DNA of 64,000 nucleotides, from contig NC_068341.1 in assembly GCF_014633365.1 (NCBI RefSeq), positions 6,572,001 through 6,636,000 of the forward strand, given 5' to 3'. The stretch is from Diospyros lotus. Its lineage: Eukaryota; Streptophyta; Magnoliopsida; Ericales; Ebenaceae. This document shows positions 1 to 11,559 of this stretch, in pieces. The translations under genes and the position numbers were made by a program. The notes beneath the pieces are model-generated. The model was not told the origin of the DNA, did not search any database, and worked only from the letters and a program-made list of their open reading frames with translations. Each line of letters begins with the position of its first letter. Positions within the stretch are counted from its first letter, which is position 1.

Positions 1-953
1 TTGTTAAATTTATCGATTAACCATTGAAAAAGAAATCACGTTACTTCTTATCTAGAATTGTTAAGATAAATTTAACTTTTCTGCTTTTTAGATAAATTTA
101 TCTTGAATCTTATAAATAAAAAAAATTACTCATATGTTTCCTAATGCATCAAAAAAATTTAGTAAATATTTTAATAAAAATCTTGCAATACTTCTCAATC
201 TTATTTTGACCATTTCATATCTTAATTTAAAAAGTATTTTAATTTTATCTTGATACACTCTTAAATTGTTCATTTTAATAAATGGTACCTAAATATATTT
301 AGTACTTGAAGAGGTGGATTTCTTCATGCCATCGCTCAGCAAAACAAAAGAATGAGGGCAGATTTTTCACTTTGAGTGAATAGAGGTTATTGTTTGGCCC
401 AATCAATATAGAGTGCTGAATTGGGATGCCATTGTTGGGTTGTAGCTTTTGATTTATGTCGACAGGCCGCCACGCTTCTTTTCTTTCTTTTTAGTTTATT
501 CTATTTTCGCCTTTTAACCGTTTAGACCATATATTCAATGAAGGGTCCCAAGCATCCTTATGTGCAAATAACATGTAAAATCTTTTATTCCAATTCATAA
601 AGTTACTTGATGTTTTAAACTTAGGGAAAGACGGAATTTTAGCTAGAAAAAAACTCTACAAAACTACTAATTTTAACAATAGCTAATCATTGACTCAAAA
701 GAGCATAATTATCAAAAGTATCTTTATTATAAGCTCAGTAAGCAAATGCAATCAGTAAACCGGATGCTTACAGCCACAACACACTTACCAACAACCCAAA
801 GAAAGAAAAAAATAGGCGCGGCTAGCTGAAACCTTTCGAACACACACCCATATATGAACTCATTGGTTGAATATATAGTAACAAACAAGCACGCTTGTAA
901 TTGAGAGATTGTTTACTTAATTTCTTTGAGCCTAAAAAAACTGGGCAGGATCA
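1..953. other. intergenic, AT-rich, no gene seen
   Basis: No reading frame here resembles a known protein. It is the downstream side of the first PR-10 gene, so its right end should hold that gene's 3' UTR and polyadenylation signals. I see no repeat with clear ends. Confidence 0.5.
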
Positions 954-1547
954 CTAGGCATCAGGGTTTGCCAAGAGATAGGATTCAATAGCCTTGAACA
1001 TGGCCGATGCCTTCTCTTTCCCAGCCTTGATCTGTTCTTCAGTGATCTGGGTATCGCCCTTTGTTGTGTACTTGCTGCTGTTTTTGCAGATGGAACCTCC
1101 ATCGGCTCCTGGAAGGATTTGAACTTCATAAGAGATCGATTCAATGGCATCTTGCAGAGCATCGCCTTCGATTATGCTGTAGTTGTAGGTGAAGTTCTCT
1201 TTGTCGATCCCGTCTATTCTTTGTTTCACGCTCTTGAATTGGCTCCCTGCATATGATCAGGAAAAGAAGAGCACATGAAGCCATGTTAAGTGACTGGCAG
1301 TTTCTTATAACTTGATTTTGAACTTAAATATATTGGCATCATCTTTATACAGGAAAAACGAACCTTCGCCAAAGGTGGTGAGCTTGATGGTTCCAGGACC
1401 ACCATCGCCTTCAAGGATCTCGACACTCTTGATTGCCTGAGGCATGATCTTGGGGATGAGGGTGTCGGCATCGAGGACGAAGGCCTTGAACAACTTGGCC
1501 GGAGGGATTGGAGAAGCAAGCTCCATGTCATAAGTGATCACACCCAT
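954..1547 (-). CDS. PR-10 / Bet v 1 family protein (copy 1)
   Basis: Intracellular pathogenesis-related PR-10 protein. The family is cytosolic, binds small hydrophobic ligands in a central cavity, and is often induced by stress or pathogens. Exons are 1364..1547 and 954..1246; the intron (1247..1363) has GT-AG ends and splits a Gly codon after residue 61 (phase 1), the usual PR-10 position. The spliced product is 158 aa, a normal family length. Visible marks: start MGVITY, the glycine-rich loop [10 protein letters not shown] at residues 46-55, the central GIDKENFTY block, and a C-terminal helix ending LLANPDA. By hand alignment it differs from the copy at 5245 at 32 of 158 positions (about 80% identity), so the two are diverged tandem paralogs. 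Start chosen because it is the family start and lies about 100 bases below a TATA box. Which ligand it binds cannot be told from sequence. Confidence 0.95.
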
Positions 1548-1645
1548 GATGGCTTAGAGGGTATAAAATTTGATCGAAAGAATGAGAAGAGGTATGAGAA
1601 AGAGCGGGAAGTTTGGTGTGAGGGAAACGCTTGCAGAAGAGGTGG

Positions 1646-1653
1646 TATTTATA
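1646..1653 (-). promoter_or_regulatory. TATA box of PR-10 copy 1
   Basis: On the minus strand this reads TATAAATA, about 100 bases upstream of the PR-10 start codon. The second PR-10 gene has the same motif at a similar distance, which supports a shared promoter layout. Confidence 0.6.
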
Positions 1654-3983
1654 GGGCAAGATGAAGGCAAGCCCCCTGCTTGGTCTAATAAAAATTACCC
1701 ACTTGTTTCCAAATGGGCCCTCGTCTCCGCATCCTGATAATCCTAAACAATAAAATTTGATCAAAAGTTCTATCTAAAATTTTAATTCAGCTAAATGGTA
1801 TGTTCTCTGTACAGAAATTCTATAAAAAAAAATTATTTTGACATAAATAATGAACAAGACGTTGGGGTCTTCTATCCCAAGTCTTTATAGCATTTAGTGG
1901 GGTGGCCTGAAATCCAAACACTTGGAAATTAAGATATTAGCTTTGTCTCAAGTCATCATCTTAATCAAGTATGATGAATGGGCTTGAACATTAAAGGCCA
2001 GCCAAATAATGGTAGATATTTGAATCTAAAGGCATTCTTTATATGATACTTGCTAGGGACTTTTATTGAGTTATCCTGGCTCCATAGAGGGCCTCACCTC
2101 ACACATGTTTTGCTACCTGCTTCCAGGCCACAAAATGGTCGTCCTTTGCCAGCATTAACAGAATATATATATATATCACTTTTATCTATCCTGTTGAAAT
2201 GGACACCAGCTAGCTAGGCCAGAAGGCTTGTATTAGAGAGTTAAAATGGCTATCCTGTTGAGACGGATTAGCATATAGTCCATTCATACCCTCACTGATA
2301 ATAAGCAACAAGATAGGTTAATTTCAGTTAGGTGTCTGCTTTTATAGCCAAGAGCCATGTGGCAATGCTCTTTTGGCTTTAACATTCTAATATCGAGTGA
2401 GAGGACCACCTAGACAATATTCTTGGAGGATTACACAAATGAACAGGCACTGAAAGCAGGGCATATTCTTCGCACCAAAGAGAAAACAGTGAAGTTTCAA
2501 ATAATTTAAGGTCTCGATGCCGACACCCAGTTGACTGTCCACCTTGGTGACTTGTGACCATTTCAAGTCACTGCAAAGGAAGTTCTTTTGATTTACTATG
2601 TTCAACAGTTAACTAGGGAAATGAACAAGCAGTGGAGGCCAACAATGGCCGATCTATATATACTGCCCGTGACGATTAGGTGGTAATTGAATCATGCCAT
2701 ATACACAGCCACAAAGCAGTTTAAAACATGTTTTATATAGTGTTTTATATTGGTACATACTCTGATGAAGTAGACAAGTTGTATAAATAATCTAAATGCA
2801 AAGTAAAAGTAAGATAAATAGAGAACCAATCATTTATGTCTCTAATAACGCAATAAATGGAAAACTGGAGTTGTTTTTCAGTAAAAATTTTCGCATAAAT
2901 AAAAAATTAAAAAATCAACGATCCTTCGCTGATCGTTGCAGATCCATTGTCGTGAGTCGCATACCCTTCAACTCCCTCCCAGTGACCTTTCCTCTTTAGC
3001 TTCGCAGACCTTTTGCCACTGATCATTGGAGATCCATCGCCAAGCTTTATTGTTTCCTTCTCCACCAACCGTTGCAAATCCATCGTCATGAGTTGCAAAC
3101 CCTTTAGATTCCTCTACCAACCTCTCCTCTTCAGCTTCGCTAACCGTTGTTGATTCTCTTTTTGTTCTTGTGTTCGTTTCAATTGCAAGATTAATGAAGT
3201 TCAATTACGGGTTAATTGGATTTGCTTGAATGTTGGTGTTTGCTTTTTAATGGGTAGCCAATTTTTCTTGATTGTTTGTTTATACTTTGTTTTCCAATTC
3301 TGTTGTTGTGATTAAAAGTTAATGATAAATGCATGTTAGTTTATTTTTAGTTTTTGTTCAAGTAAAAAAAATTCTAATTTTAAACATATTTTTTTCATTT
3401 TTTTGAAGTCTAAAACTGATTTTATATTTGGCAAAAATAAATGTGTTTCTATTTTTCTCTAATTTTTTTTGTAAAATAAAAATACAAAATATTATCCACA
3501 AAATTTGTGGTTCTCTAATGGGTGTCCAACAGTCGGTCATATATTGACCCGCCTTGAGGGGTTGGTTTGACAAAAATTAAAAGCTATCATATCAGAGACC
3601 CACCCACATTGGACGTCACGATTGACCACTCGCCCACTTAGCTTCCTTGGCAGTTGGCACGAGAAAATTTCAAACAACACTTTGGACAGTATTTCAACAA
3701 ACAATTTACTTTGATTCCATGTTCATTAGGTAAAGTCAACGTCGGTGAAGCGATCCCCAGATAACAATAAACATGGAAATGAGAAATTTATGATCCTAGA
3801 ATCAAAGTCAAAGCAGGATTAATGATGGCTTGCAAACACAAGAAATTTGGAAAAATATAAAGAAAATAAAAGATTTAAGAAAATTGGTTTGATCACGTTT
3901 TCAATCAAATCACCAAATTTCATTCGATTAACTCGCTTCAAGCCTTCAACTTTTACACATAAAGTGTGATTAAAATAGTATTC
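1654..3983. other. intergenic between PR-10 copy 1 and the prolamin-like gene
   Basis: No supported gene. It holds the PR-10 promoter at the left, a short (TA)n run near 2165, and a diverged tandem duplication near 2932-3148 listed separately. Confidence 0.5.
2932..3148. repeat. diverged tandem duplication, period about 136 bp
   Basis: A segment starting cgttgcagatccat near 2934 recurs, diverged, as cgttgcaaatccat near 3070. Both run on through a gagtcgca/gagttgca block to cctct.ttcagcttcgc. A third partial match (ggagatccatcgccaag) sits between them. The overlapping open frames come from this repeat and show no domain. Confidence 0.55.
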
Positions 3984-4445
3984 TTACATAATTGGAGGGC
4001 AGCTCGGCAGCTCGGCACAGCGAACAGAAATCAGGTGAGCACTGTCGTAGATATGCTGGGCATTAGGCTTGAACTTGTCCATATGCGCTATAGTCCCCGC
4101 CACGCTCACCATGCACATCCGCCCAATTTGCTTCACCTTGCAACAGCAACTCGCTTCTGCTTCGCCTCTGTAGAACATTTCATCGAACACTTGGTGGACG
4201 CAGTGTCTGTCGCCTAGACCATCCAAGCATTTCTTCGTATAGACATAGAACCCTGGCCTGGGTTCCAGAGGCAGCGCCTGTTGGTACCATGGATCGCTGG
4301 GATCGCCACTGAACAGGCTCAATTTTTGCTGATACCATTGATTGTTTATTACGGTTTGGTTCGTTGGTATCTTGCTCTCTAGTGCAGCAACAAGTGCACC
4401 ATAAGTTAGCAGCAACGTCGTCGCCTTCACAAATATTTCTGACAT
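3984..4445 (-). CDS. small secreted cysteine-rich protein, prolamin-like (ECA1-type)
   Basis: Intronless ATG-to-TAA frame of 153 aa. Residues 1-22 form a hydrophobic signal-peptide-like segment (LLLTYGALVAA). Cysteines fall at 73, 82, 100-102, 111, 143 and 149. The pattern C-x8-C-x17-CC-x8-C-x31-C matches the prolamin-like domain of plant ECA1/DUF784/DUF1278 proteins, which are secreted and mostly expressed in gametophytes or the egg apparatus; that expression is family knowledge, not shown here. Oddities: three consecutive Cys where the family has two, an extra Cys at 149, and a WYQQ motif repeated at 37-40 and 53-56 before the domain. The fast-evolving family makes function uncertain. It sits between two PR-10 genes on the same strand, with no sign of co-regulation. 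Confidence 0.6.
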   Translation of the reverse strand: MSEIFVKATTLLLTYGALVAALESKIPTNQTVINNQWYQQKLSLFSGDPSDPWYQQALPLEPRPGFYVYTKKCLDGLGDRHCVHQVFDEMFYRGEAEASCCCKVKQIGRMCMVSVAGTIAHMDKFKPNAQHIYDSAHLISVRCAELPSCPPIM

Positions 4446-5244
4446 CTTGCTTCCCGTAGATTTTCATTTTCATTTTCAGATTTGAGCATAGAAAGGACTA
4501 ACGTTACAGTTGGGAATTAATATGGGAATGCTAAGGCACTCAGTGTGGCACGTAACTTACACCTTGCTTTAATGTCTCATTAATTGCACCAAACAATACT
4601 TGGCAAGCACCCAACTGTAGTTTAAACTTAAGCTTAATTAGTGATCTAATAATCAAATAGTCAACTACCGCAAGTTTTGATTTCGTCAATATAAATAGTG
4701 ATATTTATATACTTAAAACTGATACATACACACTAAATCTAAGTAAAAGAAAATATTATCTGTAACACAATTTTTGAGAACATATATGTGAATCTCTTTG
4801 CTTGCATTTAATGGATAATTAAGTAGTAAGATCATTTAATTTAAGTGTGCAAATCAAATCACCACCCAATTCTAATTCCTTAATTTTTCTTTAGAAATTA
4901 AACCAGTCAAAATATAAATTACCATTCTCCTTTGTTCTTGTCTAGGACCATGCACCTATAAAAGTAAAAAGTATGGAACCAATTACTCAATTCTAAGTGG
5001 AGATCGAAGGCATTTAACTACAATAATTTAATACAACATCTTTTAAATGACGAAGTATAGTAACAATCCCTTTTATTGACTCCAAGAACTTACATATTTC
5101 ATACATCCAAAGAAAGACCAATAAAACACACATTTGAACTAACGTTCATAGCTCAAACCCTCTCACAAGGCTCTTTTTTATATTGGAACGTACGTAAAAC
5201 ATAACAACACCAAACTATGGCCAAATATATAGTTGGGTTACTAA
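4446..5244. other. intergenic, no gene seen
   Basis: AT-rich spacer holding the promoter of the prolamin-like gene and the 3' flank of PR-10 copy 2. No coding or structured signal recognised. Confidence 0.5.
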
Positions 5245-5818
5245 TTAAGCCTCGGGATTGGCCAAGAGATAGGCCTCAATAGCCTTGAACATGCCTTTGG
5301 CCTTCTCTTTGCCGCTCTTGATATCCTCTTCAGTGATCTGGGCGTCACCCTTCACGTGGTACGTACTACTGTTCTTGCAGATGGATCCTCCGTCGGCGGA
5401 GGCCGAGATTTTGACCTCCGACGAGATCGATTCGATTCCACCCGTCAAAGCATCGCCTTCGATTATGCTGTAGCTGTAGGTGAAGTTATCTTTGTCTATC
5501 CCGTCGACGCGCTGCTTTGCGCTCTTGTATGTGCTCCCTTCACAATTAAAGAAAAATGTCCCGTCAGTTTTTACTCGGTGCACAGGCGGCCGGCCGACAC
5601 CGAAAGAAGATAGTAGTTGTGGGTTCTTAATTACCTTCGCCAAAAGTGGTGAGCTTGATGGTGCCGGGCCCGCCGTCGCCTTCGAGGATCTCGACGCTCT
5701 TGATAGCCTGCGGCATTATCTTGGGGATGAGGATGTCGGCGTCGACGACAAAGGCCTTGAATAGCTTGGCCGGCGGGATAGAGGTGGTGATCTCGGTTTC
5801 ATAAGTGATCACGCCCAT
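5245..5818 (-). CDS. PR-10 / Bet v 1 family protein (copy 2)
   Basis: Paralog of the gene at 954. Exons are 5635..5818 and 5245..5537; the intron 5538..5634 has GT-AG ends and the same phase-1 position. The product is 158 aa. It keeps the glycine-rich loop [10 protein letters not shown] (residues 46-55) and ends LLANPEA. Exon 1 differs from copy 1 at 8 of 62 residues, exon 2 at 24 of 96, so the C-terminal half, which lines much of the ligand cavity in this family, has diverged faster. Both exons are the same length as in copy 1; only intron length differs (97 against 117 bases). No frame damage is visible and it is probably functional. Confidence 0.95.
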
Positions 5819-5932
5819 GATGGCTAGCTAGCTAGCTTAAACAAATCTGAAAGATGAAGTTATATATATAAGAAGAGGTTTAAGAATTAATAGAAGGCTT
5901 TGGGGCGAGGAAAATGTAGATAGCAGAGCCAG

Positions 5933-5940
5933 TATTTATA
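5933..5940 (-). promoter_or_regulatory. TATA box of PR-10 copy 2
   Basis: Minus-strand TATAAATA, about 115 bases upstream of the start codon, matching the position seen for PR-10 copy 1. Confidence 0.6.
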
Positions 5941-7508
5941 GAGTGAAGGTGGGTGGCCTTGTGCCTGGGGACTGTCGTCTTGCAAGAAATATCAGGCCAA
6001 CCAGTTAGTCTAAACTGGAGGGCATCCATGGATCTCAATTTCAATGTATTTATTGTTGGATGTGAAGCCTCCATATTGAGCTTCCTCTCTCTCTTGGACT
6101 TTTCTTTTTTATTATCATAAAATATCTCAACTTCCGTCTTATTAATCTCTAAGAGTGAGTGACATTCTCGCTTAATACACTTCTTAATTAAATTCGAATA
6201 CAAACACAATTTATATACACTTAAATTGAACATTTGGATGGCCCTTTCCATTGGCATGAAAGCCCCAAGAATTGATCCCCCGATACTAAATGAAGAAGCA
6301 TCTTATTAACCTTTCTAAGTGTATCCTTAATCACAAAGTTGCAGTCATTGAGTGATCCGCAGTGACATGCATATCAGTGCCCTCGACGCCAAGGCATCTT
6401 AACATTTAAAAAAAAATGCCCAATATATATAGTTCAAGACTTCAAATCAACCAGGCCCCATCAAATGGTGAATCATGTTTTAGGAAAATTAAGTCACCAT
6501 GGGGTTTCTCATCTTAAGCCATTGCAATTAATATTGCCGTCTTAGAACGTGGGGAGAGATGAGATTAGTTAATATTTATATTATTATTTATTATTCCAAT
6601 ATTTATTTTAGAATGATTGGAGTTTGTTATATTTCTAGTAGAACGCCATGCATGACCCAAATCAAAAGTTGGGTATGGGTGGGGCAATCTTCTAGACTTT
6701 TAGTTCATTCGTCCCGTGACCTACAGCTGCAATGCCACCATCCTGATTCTCGATCAATGCTTCTCCATGGGGTCTACTATGTGGAATTAATTAATGGTGC
6801 ATACTAGTAGTGTTTTTTTTTTTTATTAATATCTTAGAATTGATGTTTAATTGGTCATAATTTTTAAAGGCTTTTCTTTTATGAATTTTTTTGAAGATTT
6901 TGATAAAAATAAACACTCTAAAAAGGTATTTTATTTTTATTTCTTTATAATTTTCTTTCACTCCCTATCTCACTGTCGTTGGAAAATAAATTAAAGTTAT
7001 TTTTATTGAATGACCCTTAAAAAAGCCAAAAATTATTTATATGTTAATAATTTTAAAAACTATTTAAAGTGATTTAATTTGAATTTTGAAGTTGAATAAA
7101 TTGTCAAATCTGATTGCTGGCTCAAATCCTAAATAAAATCATAATTTAAATATTTTATTTAGTCATAAAACTATAAATTTTAATTAATTATCAAGTAAAT
7201 AACAATTTTTTAATTTTTAATCTAATAATTTAGAGTAAAGTCTCTGAAACAATCAAAACATCATCAACTTTTTTTTTTTTTCCCTTCTCTCCACCATGCA
7301 AATTATTAACTTTGGTTATTCAATTTACAACTCTCTAAGTCCTTTTATTGATATGTTTTCTCTTTTTTATTAATTGTTATTGGATTGTACCGACTCAATC
7401 TTGGCCTTGGCCCAATCTCAGCCCCTAGCCCCTGGCCCGAACTCGGCCCTTAACCTGTGGACCAATCCGAGGCTTGACCCTGATCCTGCGTTGATGTACA
7501 ACAACATC
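5941..7508. other. intergenic left of the CACTA element
   Basis: No supported gene. It contains the distal promoter of PR-10 copy 2 and AT-rich sequence. A short less AT-rich stretch (about 7380-7500) adjoins the transposon and belongs to the pre-insertion site. Confidence 0.5.
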
Positions 7509-7529
7509 ATTCACTACAGGAAAAAGGGG

Positions 7530-7800
7530 TATTGGCGGCGAAGTTTTTTCGATGGTTTTAATAAGCGTCGGGAAAACACCACAATTACCGGCGGTTTTAA
7601 GAACCGCCAGTGATAGGTCAAAATGATCGGCGATTTCAAAATCGCCGGTAATGGGTTACACATCTTCGGCAATTTTAAAAAATCGCCTGTGATTTTTGAA
7701 GCATAACCAGTGGTTTAAAAAAAAATGTCAGTTGTGTTTAACCATCCCCGGCGGTTTTAACCATCCTCGGCGGTTTTAAAACCGCCGGGGATAGGACTAT
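7530..7800. repeat. left subterminal repeats of the CACTA element
   Basis: At least six copies of a short motif, (a)tc(g/c)(c/t)cggcggtttta or its complement, spaced 20-50 bases apart. In CACTA elements such arrays bind the TNPA-type protein. The last pair near 7765-7790 forms a near-perfect palindrome. Confidence 0.8.
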
Positions 7801-7924
7801 ATAAGACTCAGCCCAATTCTCTCCCGCGCGCACCCGGCCGCATTGATCTTCCCCTAACCCCCTTCGATCCCTTCCAAAATCCCCCCCTCAAACCCTAACA
7901 TTATCTAGCTCGCTCCTCGCTGCC

Positions 7925-8060
7925 TCCCTCGATCACGCTCGCTAGCTCGCCTCGCCCTCCCTCGCTCACTCTCAGTCGCTCTCGCCCTCGACCTCGCCCT
8001 CCCTCGCTCACTCTCAGTCGCTCTCGCCATCGGCCTCACCCTCCCTCGCTCACTGATCAG
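7925..8060 (+). repeat. CT-rich tandem repeat in a captured 5'-UTR-like block
   Basis: The phrase ccctccctcgctcactctcagtcgctctcgcc occurs in two full, close copies and one partial one, period about 47 bases. The block runs on to about 8145, where tgatcag/gttt could be an intron edge. It looks like the GC/CT-rich leader exon of a plant gene; the donor is not identifiable. Confidence 0.6.
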
Positions 8061-8274
8061 TCGCACATGCAACCAGAGAAGTGTTGATTGGAATTGGGGT
8101 AAATTACAGTTCGATTGCTCCGCGATAGTTGTTCTTCATTGATCAGGTTTGTCTCCAACTTGTGTATAATGTATCTCTATCGTTTATTTATCTGTTTATA
8201 CGTATGAATTTTGCGTGTTATCCTAGATCCTCTGTTTTTGGGGTAAATTACAAACTTAGTGTTGGTGAATTCAG

Positions 8275-10585
8275 GTTTGCAAGATTGTACCTGGTCAGAG
8301 ATACTCGAAAAGGCTGAATGAGAGGCAAATAACTGCTTTACTTAAGGTGACCTGTCAACATCCTCATGAAAGAGAGTACGACATTCTTCAGGTTGTTTTC
8401 TTATCAACTTTTTTTTTTGGTTTTTTTTGTTGAGTATTTTAACAATTAGTGCCCTTGACAATGAATTGTTTTTTTCTGTATTTATTGTGGCAGATACAAG
8501 TCCTGGATGTATATTTCTTTGAGACATTTACGTGTCTATGGGGAACTAATTAGTGGAAATAGCTTTCATTTTGTAAATAATAGAATGTAATAACCCATTT
8601 TTGGTTGGAATTTAAAATATAGAACACAAGTTATATAATAACTTTGGGATGTCATGTGGCTTGTTTGGTTTATAGATGATTTTAGTACTTTATGTTAAAA
8701 TATGTTTTTTAACATATTTTAAAAAACATATGGGGAATTGTTTTTTAACTTTGGTTTAAGGTGTTGTTTATTACTCAGGATATTGTTCCGTGTGGGTATG
8801 GCTGTTTTGTAAACTGGGGCTGTTGGAATTCATGGAAATAAATGAGGAAAGGGGGCAGTGGGGGAGAAATTGTTGAGATTCTTGAGAAACATTTTGTTGT
8901 GGAAAGAGGAAAAATTGAAGAGAGGAAAAATGGAGGAGATGAGAGAGTGCTCCTGTTTCTTCTGAACTTTTCCTATCTTTACACCTTAAATCCAAATGGG
9001 GAATGATAATTTGTTTTCCTTGCGCTCAGTTTTGAGCAATCAACCTTACCTCAAATGGAACTACTTCTCTAAGTAGGAGTGCTTTTTGCTTAAAACAATA
9101 ATTTTGTATGCTTTTTAGCATATCTTTTTCTCATCCAATGGTGTATGATATGTTCATGTATAGTGACTGTTAATCTGTTTGGAATTGTCTATCACTGCCA
9201 TGTTTGTATTGACTGTGTCAAGTGTGATATAATAATTGAAAGTTTGTATTAGTGCTATTTATGTTAGGGCATGTGGTGTAGTCTAATACATTGCAGCAAG
9301 TTTCTTCTGGGTTTTTTGCCATGTCCTTGTGTGCTTTGGTCACTCTTCTGGTGTGGGATTCTATATTTCATGCCATGCCTTTTCTTGCTCCCTGTATTTA
9401 TCTGTCTTCTTGAGTTGCGCAATTGAATAGTTTGAAACTGTACTTTGTTTTGATGGAATGCCCTAATTTTCCTTCATCACAAGAAACTTTTTGCTACAAA
9501 CCCCACCAGGTATTGAAACAAATTGAATCCCCTTAGTAAAGAATGATGGAATGCCCTAATATGTTCTTTGTAATTTCTTCCCACATTAGTGATGTAATAT
9601 GTAGGAGAAAATTGTCATGTTTGTCATTCATTTTTTATCATAATGCGCAATGTTGCTGTAAGTAAATATGTTGGATATTTGATTGATGCTTGTAGCTTAT
9701 CTGTTTGGCTCATTTTATTGATTATCAGTGCTAGCGAAGACAGTATGCATGCATAATTTATCTTATTTCTTTTTTATTTGAAAAAAGAAAAAGAAAGAGA
9801 GTTATGGTAATGGTGGAACAGTGAACAGTTGGATCTGCATAAACTTTTCAAGGAATGTGCAAGACAGTGTGGCTCGTAGTTTTTGTTCTGAGCTTGCACA
9901 AATGTGTGTAATTTTAGGAATGGTATGGGCCTTTTCATGTATCTTAATTTACTTAAATCATTTCTTGTAACTGTTCCGCTTTTTGGAGAACAAATTCAAA
10001 ATTTGACAAGGTGAAGCAACTCTTTTTTTTTATCATTGTGATGACATTGAGTTGTTTCATCTGAGCCTTGGGGTGGTCTGAATAGGTATTTCATCGCGAA
10101 CATGTGCTTCCACCAATCAGTGCCCGCCCTGATCAGGTAGAAAGGGTCTTGAAAGCTCGGTTCCATGATGCTATGACCAAACTGCATCCTCAGGGCAAGG
10201 AGCTGGACCTGCTTATTGTCATTTTGCCTGATAATAATGGTACTCTATATGGTATGGAATTCACATTGGTTCAAAGAATGCTTCATATTCATTTCTATTT
10301 TGGGTTCAACATGTTGCATTTCTTCTGTTGAACTATATTATGTCTTCAGGTGATGTGAAGCGGATTTGTGAGACAGATCTTGGCATTGTTTCCCAGTGCT
10401 GTTTAACAAAGCATGTATTTAGGATGAATAAACAATATCTTGCAAATATGGCCTTGAAGATTAACGTGAAAGTTGGGGGAAGGAATACAGTACTTGTTGA
10501 TGCACTCTCAAGGCGCATACCTCTAGTTAGTGATGTACCAACCATCATTTTTGGGGCTGATGTTACCCATCATTTCAATGAAGCT
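8275..10585 (+). pseudogene. captured ARGONAUTE1-like gene fragment (four exons)
   Basis: Exons 8275..8391, 9803..9922, 10086..10251 and 10350..about 10585 translate to consecutive parts of plant AGO1. They match the linker after PAZ ([19 protein letters not shown]), the Mid region ([18 protein letters not shown]), the LPPISARP to [10 protein letters not shown] block, and the start of PIWI ([15 protein letters not shown] to IIFGADVTH). The splice borders agree in phase and sit where an AGO1 gene would have introns. The exon between 8391 and 9803 (TVxHN to NKKM in AGO1) is missing. Homology ends just after the first catalytic Asp (GADVTH), so the rest of the DEDH tetrad and all of the C-terminal PIWI are absent. 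No stop codon interrupts the four blocks, which suggests recent capture or constraint. It cannot encode a slicer. AGO1 rather than AGO4 or AGO10 is judged from remembered sequences. Confidence 0.88.
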
Positions 10586-10813
10586 AGTTGTTGTTGCATT
10601 ATGGTCATGATTTGCAACATAGTTGCAGGTCAGAATAAAGTTGATGAAGATTGAAATTTGCTGGTGTTGTTTTGTGATGCTTTCTGGAGTAGGACTTATG
10701 CAAAATTTGATTTTTCCTCATCTCCTACTACTATCTTTTAAAAAGAAAAAACATTTTGTTGCTGATTCTAGATTATCTGTGCCTATCTGATACTAAGATT
10801 TCTTATTTTTCAG

Positions 10814-11228
10814 GGGAGAAGGGAATCAGTCCTAGAGCTGGAAAAGCTCTACACTACAAAGGATCCTTTTTCCATCGCGTTGTCAAAGGATCGGTGGCTC
10901 AGGTATGTCCCTAGTCCTTACTGTGCTTGGGAATTATTTTGTGGATTGCGATTAATTACGTGTGCTTAGCTTTCTGTTTAAGCATGACTTAGAGTGGTCT
11001 TTGTCTTTTTAGTCAGCTATCCTTGTTTATGCTGTAGGACACAGGGCTGACGGTCACGACTGCTTTTCTTGTGATGTAGTTTTAAGGTTGTACTTACTGA
11101 GTTGTCTACTTAAAAATGCTAAAGTTTGCAGTACCTAACCATATTTTATATAAAGGACGCCTCTTAATTATCATTTTTCTAATTTTTCTTACTTATGCTG
11201 CAAGGTGGTGATCTTCTTAAACGAGATG
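10814..11228 (+). pseudogene. captured cyclophilin (peptidyl-prolyl isomerase) fragment
   Basis: Exon 10814..10902 reads [20 protein letters not shown] then [10 protein letters not shown], the conserved core of plant cyclophilins including the HYKGS.FHR block. A second piece, 11204..11228, reads GGDLLKRDG, the next cyclophilin segment. A GTATGT donor follows both. The acceptor of the second piece reads tgcaa/GG instead of tgcag/GG, so its AG looks mutated. Only about 38 codons of a roughly 170-residue domain are present, so this is a fragment. It lies in the same orientation just after the AGO1 exons, so a read-through transcript would be chimeric. Confidence 0.82.
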
Positions 11229-11559
11229 GTATGTATTTCTTGTGCAGTCTTTTTTTATTATTTCTATCTATTTACTAGTCTTGGGCAGTCTTTTGTTTTT
11301 TTATTTCTATCTATTTACTAGTCCATTATTAAATGAATTTTACTGCATAAAATTTGTATAACTGGTATAAATGCCAAGATAACCAGTCCATGATGTTGAA
11401 TAGCTAGCTTTTGTTTAATTTGGATGAAAGCATATGTTGGACAAATTATTTTAAGCAGACATGGACCTGTTTTACCTGTCCGGTTTAGACAATTCTTTGA
11501 ATTATGCCGCTTCATTATGTTTGAACACTCTTTTAGTTTTCTACATTTTAGTTTTTTGC

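Noticed and set aside
8493..8530. Possible extra AGO1 piece (IQVLDVYF after a gtggcag acceptor)
   Set aside because: It recalls ALQVLDIVL of AGO1, but that block belongs upstream of the exon at 8275 and only a few residues match. Too weak and out of order.
9996..10187. Minus-strand frames over the AGO1 exons
   Set aside because: Shadows of the plus-strand AGO1-like exons at 10086-10251.
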